Notes under the pieces: model-generated
What the model was told of the DNA's origin: nothing
Databases searched by the model: none
The model's input: only the letters and a program-made list of their open reading frames with translations
Shown here: positions 1-8,351 of the stretch, one piece after another
How positions within the stretch are numbered: the first letter of the stretch is position 1
How the letters are laid out: every line of letters begins with the position of its first letter
Made by a program: the position numbers and the translations under genes
Origin: Atopostipes sp.
GTDB taxonomy: Bacteria; Bacillota; Bacilli; Lactobacillales; Carnobacteriaceae_A
NCBI GenBank assembly: GCA_029257245.1
Contig: JARICH010000103.1
Coordinates: forward strand, 1 to 40,327
Length of the DNA: 40,327 nt
Direction of reading: 5' to 3'

Positions 1-2
1 AT

Positions 3-1112
3 CCTGTTCAAGCAGATAATAATCGATGGGGCACTTTAAATTTTGATTTAGGTAAAAAAGAAGTTCAAAACTTTTTGATTTCAAATGCTCTCTTTTGGAT
101 TGAAAATTTCCATATTGATGGTTTACGAGTCGATGCAGTAAGCAGCATGATTTATCTGGATTATGATATTGGAGAGTGGACGCCAAATAAACATGGTGGT
201 AATGAAAACTTAGAAGGTATTGATTTCTTACAGAAATTAAACACCGCTCTCTTTGAACGTCATCCCGCTTTAATTGTAGCAGCAGAAGAAAGTACGGCTT
301 GGGAAGGGATTACACACCCAGTTAGTGAGGGCGGTCTAGGTTTTAACTATAAGTGGAATATGGGATGGATGAATGACACTTTAAGGTTCTTTGAAATGGA
401 TCCTATATTTAGAAAAGACCATTTCCAATTGATCACTTTTTCTTTCATGTATACCTTTAACGAAGACTTTATCTTGCCATTTTCACATGACGAAGTTGTG
501 CACGGTAAGAAATCCCTCATGCACAAAATGCATGGCGATCGTTATAATCAATTTGCCGGTCTCCGTACATTAAAGAGCTATCAGATGTTCCATCCAGGTA
601 AGAAGTTGAATTTCATGGGGAATGAATTCGGACAATTCTTAGAATGGCGTTTTGATGAGGGGCTAGAATGGGAAAGTTTAGAAGATAAAAAGAATCAGGC
701 TCATTTTGAATTTACTAAAGAATTAAATCATTTCTATCTCGATCATCGCGCCCTGTGGGAAAAAGACCATGATCCTTCAGGAATTGAAATATTGGATGCA
801 GATAATGCGGATGAATCGATTCTTTTATTTATTCGTAAAGGGAAAAAAGAAAGAGATTTCCTCATTATTGCCTGTAACTTTACGCCCGTTGAACGACAGA
901 AGGTTAAAATAGGCGTTCCATATAAAGGGCAATATGAAGAAGTTTGGAATACAGAATTAGCAGAATTAGGCGGAACTTGGGCAGAAGGTCAAGGAACTCT
1001 TCGTACCACTGAAGAAAAGATGCATCAGCAAGAACATGCGATCGAAGTCTTGTTACCAGCCTTAAGCGTGACCGTTTATGCACCTAAAAGAATTTATGGT
1101 TTAGGGAAATGA
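3..1112 (+). CDS. glgB: 1,4-alpha-glucan branching enzyme, 5' end missing
   Basis: GlgB cuts an alpha-1,4 glucan chain and rejoins it as an alpha-1,6 branch during glycogen synthesis in the cytoplasm. The reading frame is open from base 3, so the gene starts before the window; about 369 C-terminal residues remain of a usual 620-730. The visible part holds the second half of the GH13 barrel: DGLRVDAVSSM with the nucleophile Asp (codon at 132-134), the AEES acid/base segment near base 285, the SHDEVVHGK segment near 480, and then the C-terminal beta domain. TTG at 75 is an internal codon and not a start. It is the first visible gene of glgB-glgC-glgD-glgA. The 133 bases before glgC contain no clear terminator, so cotranscription is likely. 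Confidence 0.97.
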   Translation, partial: PVQADNNRWGTLNFDLGKKEVQNFLISNALFWIENFHIDGLRVDAVSSMIYLDYDIGEWTPNKHGGNENLEGIDFLQKLNTALFERHPALIVAAEESTAWEGITHPVSEGGLGFNYKWNMGWMNDTLRFFEMDPIFRKDHFQLITFSFMYTFNEDFILPFSHDEVVHGKKSLMHKMHGDRYNQFAGLRTLKSYQMFHPGKKLNFMGNEFGQFLEWRFDEGLEWESLEDKKNQAHFEFTKELNHFYLDHRALWEKDHDPSGIEILDADNADESILLFIRKGKKERDFLIIACNFTPVERQKVKIGVPYKGQYEEVWNTELAELGGTWAEGQGTLRTTEEKMHQQEHAIEVLLPALSVTVYAPKRIYGLGK

Positions 1113-1214
1113 AAATAAATCAAGCAATGAATCCGCTCTCGTTTCTAACCATGTGAAAACCTTATTACTCATTAAATGTTAGTCAATCACTTAAAAAAAG
1201 TATAGACAAAAGCG

Positions 1215-1245
1215 AAGGAGTGAAGGAAGTTTACTTCCGAATAAT
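1215..1245 (+). promoter_or_regulatory. glgC ribosome site separated from the start by a small hairpin
   Basis: AAGGAG at 1215-1220 lies 25 bases before the only possible glgC start (ATG 1246), too far for normal initiation. Between them is GGAAGTTTACTTCC (1225-1238), a perfect inverted repeat that can fold as a 5-bp stem with a TTTA loop. Folding would bring AAGGAG to about 11 bases from the ATG. The alternative is that AAGGAAG at 1223-1229, itself in the stem, is the weak ribosome site at 16 bases. No in-frame ATG, GTG or TTG exists between the upstream stop at 1192 and 1246. Confidence 0.5.
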
Positions 1246-2391
1246 ATGAAAACAGAAACAGTCGCAATGATATTAGCAGGGGGACAAGGTTCACGATTAG
1301 GTAAATTAACAGAGAATATCGCAAAACCTGCTGTCTCGTTTGGTGGGAATTATCGAATGATTGATTTTGCGCTTTCCAACTGTGCAAATTCGAATATTAA
1401 CACAGTAGGTGTAATTACTCAGTATAGACCCTTAGCATTAAATGATCACGTCGGGAATGGTTCAAGTTGGGGCTTAAATCGACATGGTGGTGGTGCTACC
1501 ATCTTACAGCCTTATTCAAGCGTAGAAGGAGAAAAATTCTTCGAAGGAACCTCACACGCCATCTATCAAAATATGGGCTATATAGATTTATATGATCCAG
1601 AATATGTAGTGGTTTTATCCGGGGACCATATTTATAAAATGGACTATGAAAAAATGGTCGACTACCACAAAGAAAAGAATGCTTTATTGACCATTGCTGT
1701 ACGGGAAGTCCCTTGGGAAGAAGCTTCACGTTTCGGAATCATGAATACCGATGATACTGGGCGTATTGTTGAGTTTGAAGAAAAACCAGAAAAACCAAAA
1801 TCAAATCTTGCATCAATGGGAGTTTACGTCTTCTCTTGGAAGCGGTTGAAAAAATATTTATCAGATGCAGCATCTAAGGGCAAGGAAATGGATGACTTCG
1901 GTCACGATGTTATTCCAGCTTATTTAAGAAATAGTGAAGCCGTTTATGCTTACAGCTTTGATGGTTATTGGAAAGATGTAGGAACGATTGAAAGTTTATG
2001 GGAATCCAATATGGAATTTTTAGATCCAAAACATGAATTGAATATCCGGGATTCCTCTTGGAGAATTTTCTCTAAATCCTATAACACAACACCACAACAA
2101 ATTGCTGAAGATGCTGAAGTGACGGATTCAATGGTGACAGATGGGTGCTATGTGGCTGGGAAAGTCAAGCATTCAATTTTAGGCCATAACGTAAAGATTG
2201 GTAAAAATAGTATCGTCAAAGATAGTGTAATTATGCCAAATGCGGTAATCGGAGAAAATGTTTATATTGAAAAAGCAATTGTTGGAGAGAACGCACGACT
2301 TTACGAAGGAGCCCAAGTCATTGGAAGAGAAGGGGCAATTGAAGTTGTAGGTAATGAAGAAAGACTAGGGGGCAAGAAAGATGAAGAATAA
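1246..2391 (+). CDS. glgC: Glucose-1-phosphate adenylyltransferase, catalytic subunit
   Basis: GlgC makes ADP-glucose from glucose 1-phosphate and ATP, the committed step of bacterial glycogen synthesis. At 381 residues it has the usual length. The N-terminal nucleotidyltransferase domain carries the signature [11 protein letters not shown] at residues 9-19, [10 protein letters not shown] near residue 125, and FEEKPEKP. The C-terminal 100 residues form the left-handed beta helix of hexapeptide repeats ([20 protein letters not shown]). The intact glycine-rich loop marks it as the catalytic member of the GlgC/GlgD pair. The ATG is the only start in the frame after an upstream stop. It overlaps glgD by 11 bases, which suggests translational coupling. 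Confidence 0.97.
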   Translation: MKTETVAMILAGGQGSRLGKLTENIAKPAVSFGGNYRMIDFALSNCANSNINTVGVITQYRPLALNDHVGNGSSWGLNRHGGGATILQPYSSVEGEKFFEGTSHAIYQNMGYIDLYDPEYVVVLSGDHIYKMDYEKMVDYHKEKNALLTIAVREVPWEEASRFGIMNTDDTGRIVEFEEKPEKPKSNLASMGVYVFSWKRLKKYLSDAASKGKEMDDFGHDVIPAYLRNSEAVYAYSFDGYWKDVGTIESLWESNMEFLDPKHELNIRDSSWRIFSKSYNTTPQQIAEDAEVTDSMVTDGCYVAGKVKHSILGHNVKIGKNSIVKDSVIMPNAVIGENVYIEKAIVGENARLYEGAQVIGREGAIEVVGNEERLGGKKDEE

Positions 2392-3547
2392 ATATGCAGT
2401 CATATTTAACTTAGTAGAAGAATCAGATGAATTATTGCCGTTGACGGACCGACGACCAGTGGCTACATTGCCAATTGCCGGTCGTTATCGTTTAATCGAT
2501 TTTCCTTTTTCAAGTTTATCAAATGCTGAAATTCGGTCTGCGTCCTTATTTATTTCAGGATCCGGTCGTTCTTTATATGACCATGTTCGAGCTGGACAAG
2601 CTTGGGGCTTAGATAATGTGACGGGTGGGGGAATTTTTACCCATTCACAAATCAAATTGAAGTCGAAGACTGAAAGCAACCTCAATTATTATCAAGATCA
2701 TCGAGATTATCTAGATAAGAGTTCCTCTAAATATGTTGTCTTGCTCGGATCGAATATCTTAGCCAATCTATCGATTGATTCTATGCTTGCTTATCACTTA
2801 GAAGAAGCGAATGATATAACGGTAGCCTATAAGAGTGTCCCAAGAAATGAATTGCGTGAAGATACTATTTTTTCTCGTTATATCTTTTCGGAGAATCATA
2901 AGAAAAGAATTGATAAAATACAACCTTTGTCTGATCTAGCTCTCGTTTCAACGGAAGTGATGTTTGGTTTAAACATTCTCATTACCGAAAAAGAAAGCTT
3001 TATGCGATATTTAGATGAGGTTGAAGAATTAAACCAGTTAGTTTCGGTTGAAAATATATTAAATGTTGCGAAAGAGAATCCAGCAGTTCAAATAGGTGGC
3101 TATGAATATACCGGCTATCTAAAAGCTATCGAAGATCACACTAGTTACTTTGCAGCAAATATGGATATGCTTGATGAAGAGAAATTCAATGCATTATTCT
3201 ATCGAGAGTCACCGGTTTTAACAAAATCAAAAAACTCAGCGCCTAGTTATTACGGCAAAGAATCACAAGTGAAGAATTCTTTATTGGCTAATGACTGTGA
3301 AATTTATGGACAAGTTGAAAACTCAGTCATCTTTAGAAAAAGTTTCATTTGTGAAAAATCACAAATCAATCATTCAGTCATTTTACAAGGCTCCTATGTA
3401 GATGAATATGCCGATCTAGATTATGTGATCTTAGATAAACGCGTTCATGTAGAAAAAGGAGTTAAATTAGAAGGAACAGCTGAAAACCCTATTGTAGTGC
3501 CGAAAGATTCAAGAGTCTTATCCTCAGGAGAAATAGTGGAAGGATGA
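2381..3547 (+). CDS. glgD: Glucose-1-phosphate adenylyltransferase, regulatory subunit
   Basis: GlgD is the GlgC paralogue of Firmicutes that pairs with GlgC in ADP-glucose pyrophosphorylase and raises its activity. The 388-residue protein keeps the overall fold: [19 protein letters not shown] near residue 30, YVVLLGSN near 115, and C-terminal beta-helix repeats ([20 protein letters not shown]). The catalytic AGGQGSRL loop is replaced by [13 protein letters not shown], as expected of this non-catalytic member. The ATG lies inside the end of glgC, preceded by AGGGGGC. The gene overlaps the longer possible glgA start by four bases. Confidence 0.95.
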   Translation: MKNKYAVIFNLVEESDELLPLTDRRPVATLPIAGRYRLIDFPFSSLSNAEIRSASLFISGSGRSLYDHVRAGQAWGLDNVTGGGIFTHSQIKLKSKTESNLNYYQDHRDYLDKSSSKYVVLLGSNILANLSIDSMLAYHLEEANDITVAYKSVPRNELREDTIFSRYIFSENHKKRIDKIQPLSDLALVSTEVMFGLNILITEKESFMRYLDEVEELNQLVSVENILNVAKENPAVQIGGYEYTGYLKAIEDHTSYFAANMDMLDEEKFNALFYRESPVLTKSKNSAPSYYGKESQVKNSLLANDCEIYGQVENSVIFRKSFICEKSQINHSVILQGSYVDEYADLDYVILDKRVHVEKGVKLEGTAENPIVVPKDSRVLSSGEIVEG

Positions 3548-3552
3548 AAGCG

Positions 3553-4995
3553 ATGAAATTATTATTTGCGGCAAGTGAATGTGCTCCCTTTTTTAAATCA
3601 GGTGGACTCGGAGATGTAATTGGTGCTTTGCCAAAGGAGTTAGCCAAGAAAGGTCATGAAGTAGGCGTTGTTTTGCCTTATTTTAAGCGACTCATTCCAG
3701 AAAGATACAAGAAGAAAATAAAAGATCTAGCTCAATTTGAAATTGAAATGAACTGGAGAAAGCAATATGTTGGAATCAAACACTTAAAACAAGATGGAGT
3801 GAACTACTACTTCATTGATAATGAATTTTACTTTAATCGAGAAGCTTTGTACGGTTATGGCGATGACGCTGAACGTTTTGCTTATTTCCAATTAGCAGCC
3901 ATTGAAATGCTCGAAGTTATTGATTATATTCCTGATGTTTTCCATGTGAATGACTGGCAAACAGCTGTCATACCAGTACTTTTAAAAGATAAGTATGCTT
4001 GGAAAGAAAGACTAAGAAATATTAAAACAGTCCTAACCATCCATAACCTGATGTTTCAAGGAACTTTTGATCAATATGTCTTAGGAGATTTATTTGGAAT
4101 TGGCTATGCAGCTTTTCATGAATACGGTTTAAAAGATGAAAATGATGAAGTGAATTATCTTAAGGGCGGGATTTATTATAGTGATCTCTTAACAACAGTC
4201 AGCCCAACTTATGCCCAAGAAATTCAACAGCCTGAATTCGGTATGGGTTTAGATGAGGATATCCGTCGAGTCAATTATAAGCTAGTTGGTTTATTAAATG
4301 GAATTGATTATGATATTTACGATCCTGAAAAAGACAAGACCATTCCGGCAACCTTTACAAAAAAAGATTTGTCCGGAAAAATGGAGAATAAATTAAAACT
4401 GCAGGAACAAGTCGGTCTTCCGGTGGATGAAGATACTGCTTTGATTGGTGTCGTTACAAGATTAGATGAACAAAAAGGAATCCAATTAATACTGGATAGT
4501 CTGCATGAATTAATGAATTTTAGAAATGTTCAAATTGTCTTATTGGGAACAGGAAAATCTTATTATGAAGATGCCTTCCGTTACTTTACTAGTCGTTATC
4601 CGAATAAATTTAAAGGAATTATCGATTTTGATATCGATTTAGCTCAACTTATTTATGCGGGAGCAGATATGTTTTTAATGCCTTCTGGTTTTGAGCCATG
4701 TGGGCTCAGTCAAATGAACTCTATGAGATACGGTACCTTGCCTATTGTCCATGAAACAGGGGGCTTAGCCGATACTGTCAGAGCATATAACCATGTAACC
4801 GTTGAAGGAACGGGCTTCTCATTTTATGATTTTAATGCCGAGACTTTACTCGCTATAATCGATCAGGCATTGATTGTTTACTATGACTTCCCAGAACAGT
4901 GGGAGCAGCTAGTCACTCAAGCCATGTCAGAAGATAATAGTTGGGAACAAGCAGCGGATGCTTATGTGGAGCAATACAAACATTTATTAGAATAA
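3553..4995 (+). CDS. glgA: Glycogen synthase (ADP-glucose, GT5)
   Basis: GlgA transfers glucose from ADP-glucose to the non-reducing end of the growing alpha-1,4 glucan. The 480-residue protein has the GT-B layout of family GT5: KSGGLGDVIGALP at residues 15-27 (ADP-glucose site), DVFHVNDWQTA near 130, VVTRLDEQKG near 296, and the C-terminal FEPCGLSQMNSMRYG with its conserved Glu. I choose ATG 3553 because GGAAGG (3538-3543) sits nine bases before it and the family begins MKxLFAASE. ATG 3544 overlaps the glgD stop and would add three residues, but has only AGGAG at 13 bases. It is the last gene of the operon; no glgP follows. Confidence 0.96.
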   Translation: MKLLFAASECAPFFKSGGLGDVIGALPKELAKKGHEVGVVLPYFKRLIPERYKKKIKDLAQFEIEMNWRKQYVGIKHLKQDGVNYYFIDNEFYFNREALYGYGDDAERFAYFQLAAIEMLEVIDYIPDVFHVNDWQTAVIPVLLKDKYAWKERLRNIKTVLTIHNLMFQGTFDQYVLGDLFGIGYAAFHEYGLKDENDEVNYLKGGIYYSDLLTTVSPTYAQEIQQPEFGMGLDEDIRRVNYKLVGLLNGIDYDIYDPEKDKTIPATFTKKDLSGKMENKLKLQEQVGLPVDEDTALIGVVTRLDEQKGIQLILDSLHELMNFRNVQIVLLGTGKSYYEDAFRYFTSRYPNKFKGIIDFDIDLAQLIYAGADMFLMPSGFEPCGLSQMNSMRYGTLPIVHETGGLADTVRAYNHVTVEGTGFSFYDFNAETLLAIIDQALIVYYDFPEQWEQLVTQAMSEDNSWEQAADAYVEQYKHLLE

Positions 4996-5003
4996 GACAA
5001 AAT

Positions 5004-5049
5004 AAAAAAGCAGGGCGCTTATTTTTAGACAAGAACGCCTTGCTTTTTT
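5004..5049. terminator. Two-way intrinsic terminator between glgA and uppP
   Basis: Fourteen-bp stem (5004-5017 with 5036-5049) containing one G-T pair and an 18-base loop. It has an A-run on the left and a T-run on the right, so it can stop transcription in both directions. It lies between the convergent glgA and uppP. Confidence 0.9.
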
Positions 5050-5070
5050 AATTTAAAAGATTAGATTTAT

Positions 5071-5886
5071 TTAAAAGAAACTAAAGTAGCCAATAATTAG
5101 AAGGCCCACGATAATTCGGTACCAACCAAAAGCACTAAAGTCATTATTTTGGATATAGTTCATCAAGAACTTGATCGCAAAATAGGAAACAACGAAAGAG
5201 CTGATGCAACCGATGAGTAAAATAATTAATTCGTTGCCTGTAAAAGCAAAGCCAAACTTACTCATTTTTACAACACTAGCTCCGAACATTACTGGAATTG
5301 ACATAAAGAATGAAAATTCTGCAGCAACCGGTCGAGAAGTTCCTAATAGGATTCCCCCCATGATGGTTGAACCGGATCGAGAAGTTCCAGGAATGAGAGC
5401 CAAAATCTGAAACAAACCAACTTTGAATGCCTCTTTATAGCCAAAAGCATCCCAATCTGTATATTTTGTTTCTCGATTTTTATTCCACCGTTCAATCAGA
5501 ATAAATAAAACCCCGTAGACAATTAATGCGACCGATACGGTTTGCCAATTAAAGAAATATTCGTCAATGAGGTCGTCGAAGAGTAGGCCGATAATCCCAA
5601 CTGGAATAATTCCAGCAATGACTTTGAACCAAATGGCCCAGGTTCTATTGGTTTCTTCTCTTGATTTTGCCATGAAAGGATTCAATCGTTTAAAATAGAG
5701 TAAAATAACAGCTAAAACGGAAGCTAACTGAATAACCACAAAGTACATTTCTTTAAATTCAGCGGTTTGATTTAACACTAAAAATTCATCAACCAGAATC
5801 ATATGGCCGGTACTACTCACTGGTAACCATTCTGTAATTCCTTGGACAATACCTAATATAATTGATTTTAAAATTTCAATAAACAC
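5071..5886 (-). CDS. uppP: Undecaprenyl-diphosphate phosphatase (BacA family)
   Basis: UppP removes a phosphate from undecaprenyl diphosphate at the membrane, so that the lipid carrier for peptidoglycan and teichoic acid precursors can be reused; extra copies give bacitracin resistance. The 271-residue protein is almost wholly membrane segments. It has both family motifs: [13 protein letters not shown] near residues 16-28, with the catalytic Glu, and [10 protein letters not shown] near 166-175, with the conserved Arg. The start is GTG at 5886, with AAGGAG (minus strand, 5896-5901) nine bases before it. The gene is a single unit with its own promoter. Confidence 0.96.
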   Translation of the reverse strand: MFIEILKSIILGIVQGITEWLPVSSTGHMILVDEFLVLNQTAEFKEMYFVVIQLASVLAVILLYFKRLNPFMAKSREETNRTWAIWFKVIAGIIPVGIIGLLFDDLIDEYFFNWQTVSVALIVYGVLFILIERWNKNRETKYTDWDAFGYKEAFKVGLFQILALIPGTSRSGSTIMGGILLGTSRPVAAEFSFFMSIPVMFGASVVKMSKFGFAFTGNELIILLIGCISSFVVSYFAIKFLMNYIQNNDFSAFGWYRIIVGLLIIGYFSFF

Positions 5887-5917
5887 GTTGACACACTCCT
5901 TATTTTCTATCTTTTAT

Positions 5918-5946
5918 ATAATACGCTAAATAGCTCGAAAAGCCAA
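5918..5946 (-). promoter_or_regulatory. Promoter of uppP
   Basis: On the minus strand TTGGCT (5941-5946), a 17-base spacer and TATTAT (5918-5923) fit the vegetative sigma factor. The -10 is about 15 bases upstream of the uppP ribosome site. Confidence 0.6.
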
Positions 5947-6022
5947 AGTTAAAATAGAAGATTCGCTGGAAAAGATCATGAGAGTTCCCTTATACTGTAG
6001 GGTAGAAATGAGGAGGGAAAGA

Positions 6023-6520
6023 ATGATTTTTGAAAGAAAAGATAATAATCACTTAAATAAAGAAGATACCAATAAAGTTCAGACTTATTTTTGGACCTTA
6101 TTGAAGTGGTATTGGCTATTAGTTCCAAGCATTTATTTTTTGGTGAAATTGCCAGCTTTATTGCAAGAAATCGAAGCAGGCCCTTTATCCATGAAAGAAA
6201 TTTCAACCGTCTTTTTTCAAATCCTAAATTATACAATGGCTGCGAACATGTTTTTAATGGCGCCAGAAGAACTGTCTAAAAAAGGAGTAGCAGATAAGTT
6301 TTTGAAAATAGCACTCATCCAGCAGTTTTTTGTTGGTGATTTAATTAGTATTATTTTAGTCGCTTTAGCCTGGTATCAGTTGCCTAAAGTGTTCGTTGGA
6401 GAAGTGATCGAGCAGGGTGATAAAAGTGCACAAGTGAAACCGAGGACGAATTTAATACTTGTTATTTTAACGACATTATTTTCTATCACCTTTGCAGTCA
6501 GTCGAATGCTTTCACAGTGA
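6023..6520 (+). CDS. Small membrane protein of unknown function
   Basis: I do not recognise this family. The 165-residue product starts with a charged, Asn-rich cytoplasmic stretch of about 20 residues. It then shows four hydrophobic segments: around YWLLVPSIYFLVKLPALL (about 35-52), VFFQILNYTMAANMFLM (about 71-87), FFVGDLISIILVALAW (about 109-124) and NLILVILTTLFSITFAVS (about 145-162). There are no Cys pairs and no enzyme motif. The start at 6023 is chosen because AGGAGG at 6011-6016 lies six bases before it; the frame is also open upstream to 5978, but without a ribosome site. A -10-like TATACT at 5991-5996 precedes it without a good -35. It is divergent from uppP and a transporter accessory role is possible but unsupported. 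Confidence 0.8.
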   Translation: MIFERKDNNHLNKEDTNKVQTYFWTLLKWYWLLVPSIYFLVKLPALLQEIEAGPLSMKEISTVFFQILNYTMAANMFLMAPEELSKKGVADKFLKIALIQQFFVGDLISIILVALAWYQLPKVFVGEVIEQGDKSAQVKPRTNLILVILTTLFSITFAVSRMLSQ

Positions 6521-6539
6521 AATGAATATAGTGTATACT
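6511..6539 (+). promoter_or_regulatory. Promoter of the PTS IIA gene
   Basis: TTCACA (6511-6516), a 17-base spacer and TATACT (6534-6539): five of six matches in each box. The -35 lies inside the last codons of the preceding gene. Confidence 0.75.
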
Positions 6540-6579
6540 TATAAGTTAATGAGACAAATCAGAGAAGGAGTGAGATAAA

Positions 6580-7089
6580 ATGGGATTGTTTGATTTTTTT
6601 AAAGGAAAAGATAAAACAGAACAACCGAGTACTAGTACTTTGTATAACCCAGTTGATGGAAAAATAATACCGATTAGTGAAGTATCAGATCCAGTTTTCT
6701 CAGAAAAAATGATGGGTGACGGTTTTGGAGTAATTCCTGAAACAGGTGAAATTTATTCACCAGTCGATGCTGAGATTATATCAGTCTTCCCAACAAAACA
6801 TGCTCTAGGCTTAAAGTTAGCGAATGGAATTGATCTGCTCATTCATATTGGGATTGATACCGTTGAGTTAGAAGGTAAACCATTCGACATATTAGTCGAA
6901 GAATCTGAAAAGGTAACCCCAGAAACCTTGCTTGTAAAAGTTGATTTAGAGGCGCTAAAAGAAGCGGGCAAAGAAGATACAGTCATTGTTGCCTTTACCA
7001 ATATGGATATTGTTGAAGATTACTCTTTATCCACTACGGGCGAACTGAAACAAGGACAAGCAATAGGTGAAATCAGCGCAAAAAAATAA
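6580..7089 (+). CDS. PTS glucose-type IIA component (EIIA-Glc)
   Basis: This single-domain cytoplasmic phosphocarrier takes phosphate from HPr and passes it to a IIB domain of a glucose/sucrose-type sugar permease. The 169-residue protein matches the family from end to end: YNPVDGKIIPISEVSDPVFSEKMMGDGFGV near residues 23-52, then the phosphate-stabilising His in TKHALGLK (about 75) and the phosphorylated His in LLIHIGIDTVELEG (about 90). The start has AAGGAG nine bases upstream. It stands alone, without IIB or IIC genes, so it probably serves permeases encoded elsewhere. A Crr-like regulatory role is possible, but in Firmicutes HPr-Ser-P and CcpA usually do that job. Confidence 0.93.
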   Translation: MGLFDFFKGKDKTEQPSTSTLYNPVDGKIIPISEVSDPVFSEKMMGDGFGVIPETGEIYSPVDAEIISVFPTKHALGLKLANGIDLLIHIGIDTVELEGKPFDILVEESEKVTPETLLVKVDLEALKEAGKEDTVIVAFTNMDIVEDYSLSTTGELKQGQAIGEISAKK

Positions 7090-7104
7090 AATAAATTAGA
7101 AATA

Positions 7105-7150
7105 AAAAATACCTTAGCTAAAGGATTAAATTCCAAGCTAAGGTATTTTT
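7105..7150. terminator. Two-way terminator between PTS IIA and lactonase genes
   Basis: Fifteen-bp uninterrupted stem (AAAAATACCTTAGCT paired with 7136-7150) with a 16-base loop. A-run and T-run flanks serve both convergent genes. Confidence 0.92.
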
Positions 7151-7158
7151 CGTGTTCA

Positions 7159-8187
7159 TTAGATTTCAATATTAACAATTTCAGGTGCAAAAAAGTCTTT
7201 TTCTAAGAGAGTCAACCGACCATTCTCAGTGTTTCGTTCAAATAGAGTGAGATTATCTGAATTTTGATGAGCAACAATTAAGAATCTTTCTGAAGGATCT
7301 AAATTAAAGTCTCGCGGTGTTTCTCCCTCACTTGGCGTGTAATCAATAATCGACAAATGACCTTCCGCCTCTATTTCAAAAACAGCAATCGAATCATGGC
7401 CTCGATTTGAAGCATATAGAAACCGGCCATCTTTTGTTACCCGGAGGGCGGCTCCACCATTGAAATCAGTATGATGCTCAGGAATTGTTGAGATGGTCTG
7501 AGCTTCTGTAAATTCCCCATTCTCAGGATTATAGTCTAAAACAATGATTTCACTCGATAATTCTGCAAATAAATAGGTGGTTTGACCATTTGGATGGAAG
7601 ACTAAGTGTCGAGGACCACTGCCTGCATTTACTTTTAAGCGTGCTTTTTCGCTGATCTTACCTTGATCATTCACTTCATAAGTATAGACTTCATCGGTTC
7701 CTAAATCACAAACGGCAATATATTTTCCGTCAGGTGTCAGGTCACTATAATGAACATGTGGACTAGTTTGGTTCTCATGGACAGACGAACCTGTGTGGCT
7801 CACCATATCAAGCAATTCAAGATTACCCGCATCATCTGTTGAATAAACAGCAAACTCTCCCTTGTGATAGTTAGAAGTATAAATAAACTGTCGTTTCTCA
7901 TCATAAGCAATATAGGCAGGTGAAGCTCCATCACTTAACAGAACCGACTGGCGGATATAGTCGCCATTTTCATCTTTGACTAAGCTAGCAATACCACCTT
8001 GTCCCTCTTCATTCACAATTGAAAAAATAATATCGGAATCTTTATTTTGAGCGAGATAGGTAGGGCTACCCACTTTAGCTAATAAGGATAAGTCTTCTAA
8101 TTGTTTCTGTTTATTATTTAATTGGACAGTATAGATTCCCTCACTGACTCTACGTGTATAGCTTCCTAATAATAGTTCAATTGACAT
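7159..8187 (-). CDS. Beta-propeller lactonase, 6-phosphogluconolactonase (YkgB/Pgl type)
   Basis: The 342-residue protein belongs to the seven-bladed propeller lactonase family, whose studied members hydrolyse 6-phosphogluconolactone in the oxidative pentose phosphate pathway. Repeating blade segments are visible: GSYTRRVSEGIYT at the N-terminus, SPTYLAQN, ASPAYIAYDEKRQFIYTSNYHKG, SPHVHYSDLTPDGKYIAVCDLGTD, GSGPRHLVFHPNG, and TPRDFNLDPSERFLIVAHQNSDN near the C-terminus. The GPRH and HVH segments include the conserved Arg and His residues of the active face. ATG at 8187 follows AAAGGAGG (minus strand, 8198-8205). It has no signal peptide, so it acts in the cytoplasm. It is monocistronic. The exact substrate cannot be proven from sequence. 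Confidence 0.92.
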   Translation of the reverse strand: MSIELLLGSYTRRVSEGIYTVQLNNKQKQLEDLSLLAKVGSPTYLAQNKDSDIIFSIVNEEGQGGIASLVKDENGDYIRQSVLLSDGASPAYIAYDEKRQFIYTSNYHKGEFAVYSTDDAGNLELLDMVSHTGSSVHENQTSPHVHYSDLTPDGKYIAVCDLGTDEVYTYEVNDQGKISEKARLKVNAGSGPRHLVFHPNGQTTYLFAELSSEIIVLDYNPENGEFTEAQTISTIPEHHTDFNGGAALRVTKDGRFLYASNRGHDSIAVFEIEAEGHLSIIDYTPSEGETPRDFNLDPSERFLIVAHQNSDNLTLFERNTENGRLTLLEKDFFAPEIVNIEI

Positions 8188-8223
8188 TAAAAAAACGCCT
8201 CCTTTAAATTTTTATGTTTATTT

Positions 8224-8232
8224 ATTATAGCA
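8224..8232 (-). promoter_or_regulatory. Extended -10 promoter of the lactonase gene
   Basis: On the minus strand TGCTATAAT is a perfect -10 with the upstream TG of an extended -10. The hexamer 17 bases further up is poor, as is common in extended -10 promoters. Confidence 0.6.
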
Positions 8233-8307
8233 AAGATACTTAATAATCGCATAAGATAGCATTCAGATGAAAGAACTAAGACATCTAATGAGAAAGCTCT
8301 CAGATTG

Positions 8308-8318
8308 TATGGTAAAAT
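8308..8318 (+). promoter_or_regulatory. Extended -10 promoter of the AI-2E permease gene
   Basis: TATGGTAAAAT matches the TRTGN-TAAAAT extended -10 form, about 20 bases before the ribosome site. No good -35 is seen. The same 11 bases recur at 27761-27771. An inverted repeat TGAGA-AAGC-TCTCA (8289-8302) lies just upstream. Confidence 0.5.
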
Positions 8319-8351
8319 TGAGTTACAATTATTTTTGAGAGGAGTAGAGCA

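Noticed and set aside
2381-3547. Loss of the AGGQGSRL loop in the second adenylyltransferase gene as a broken gene
   Set aside because: This is the normal state of GlgD, the non-catalytic partner of GlgC in Firmicutes.
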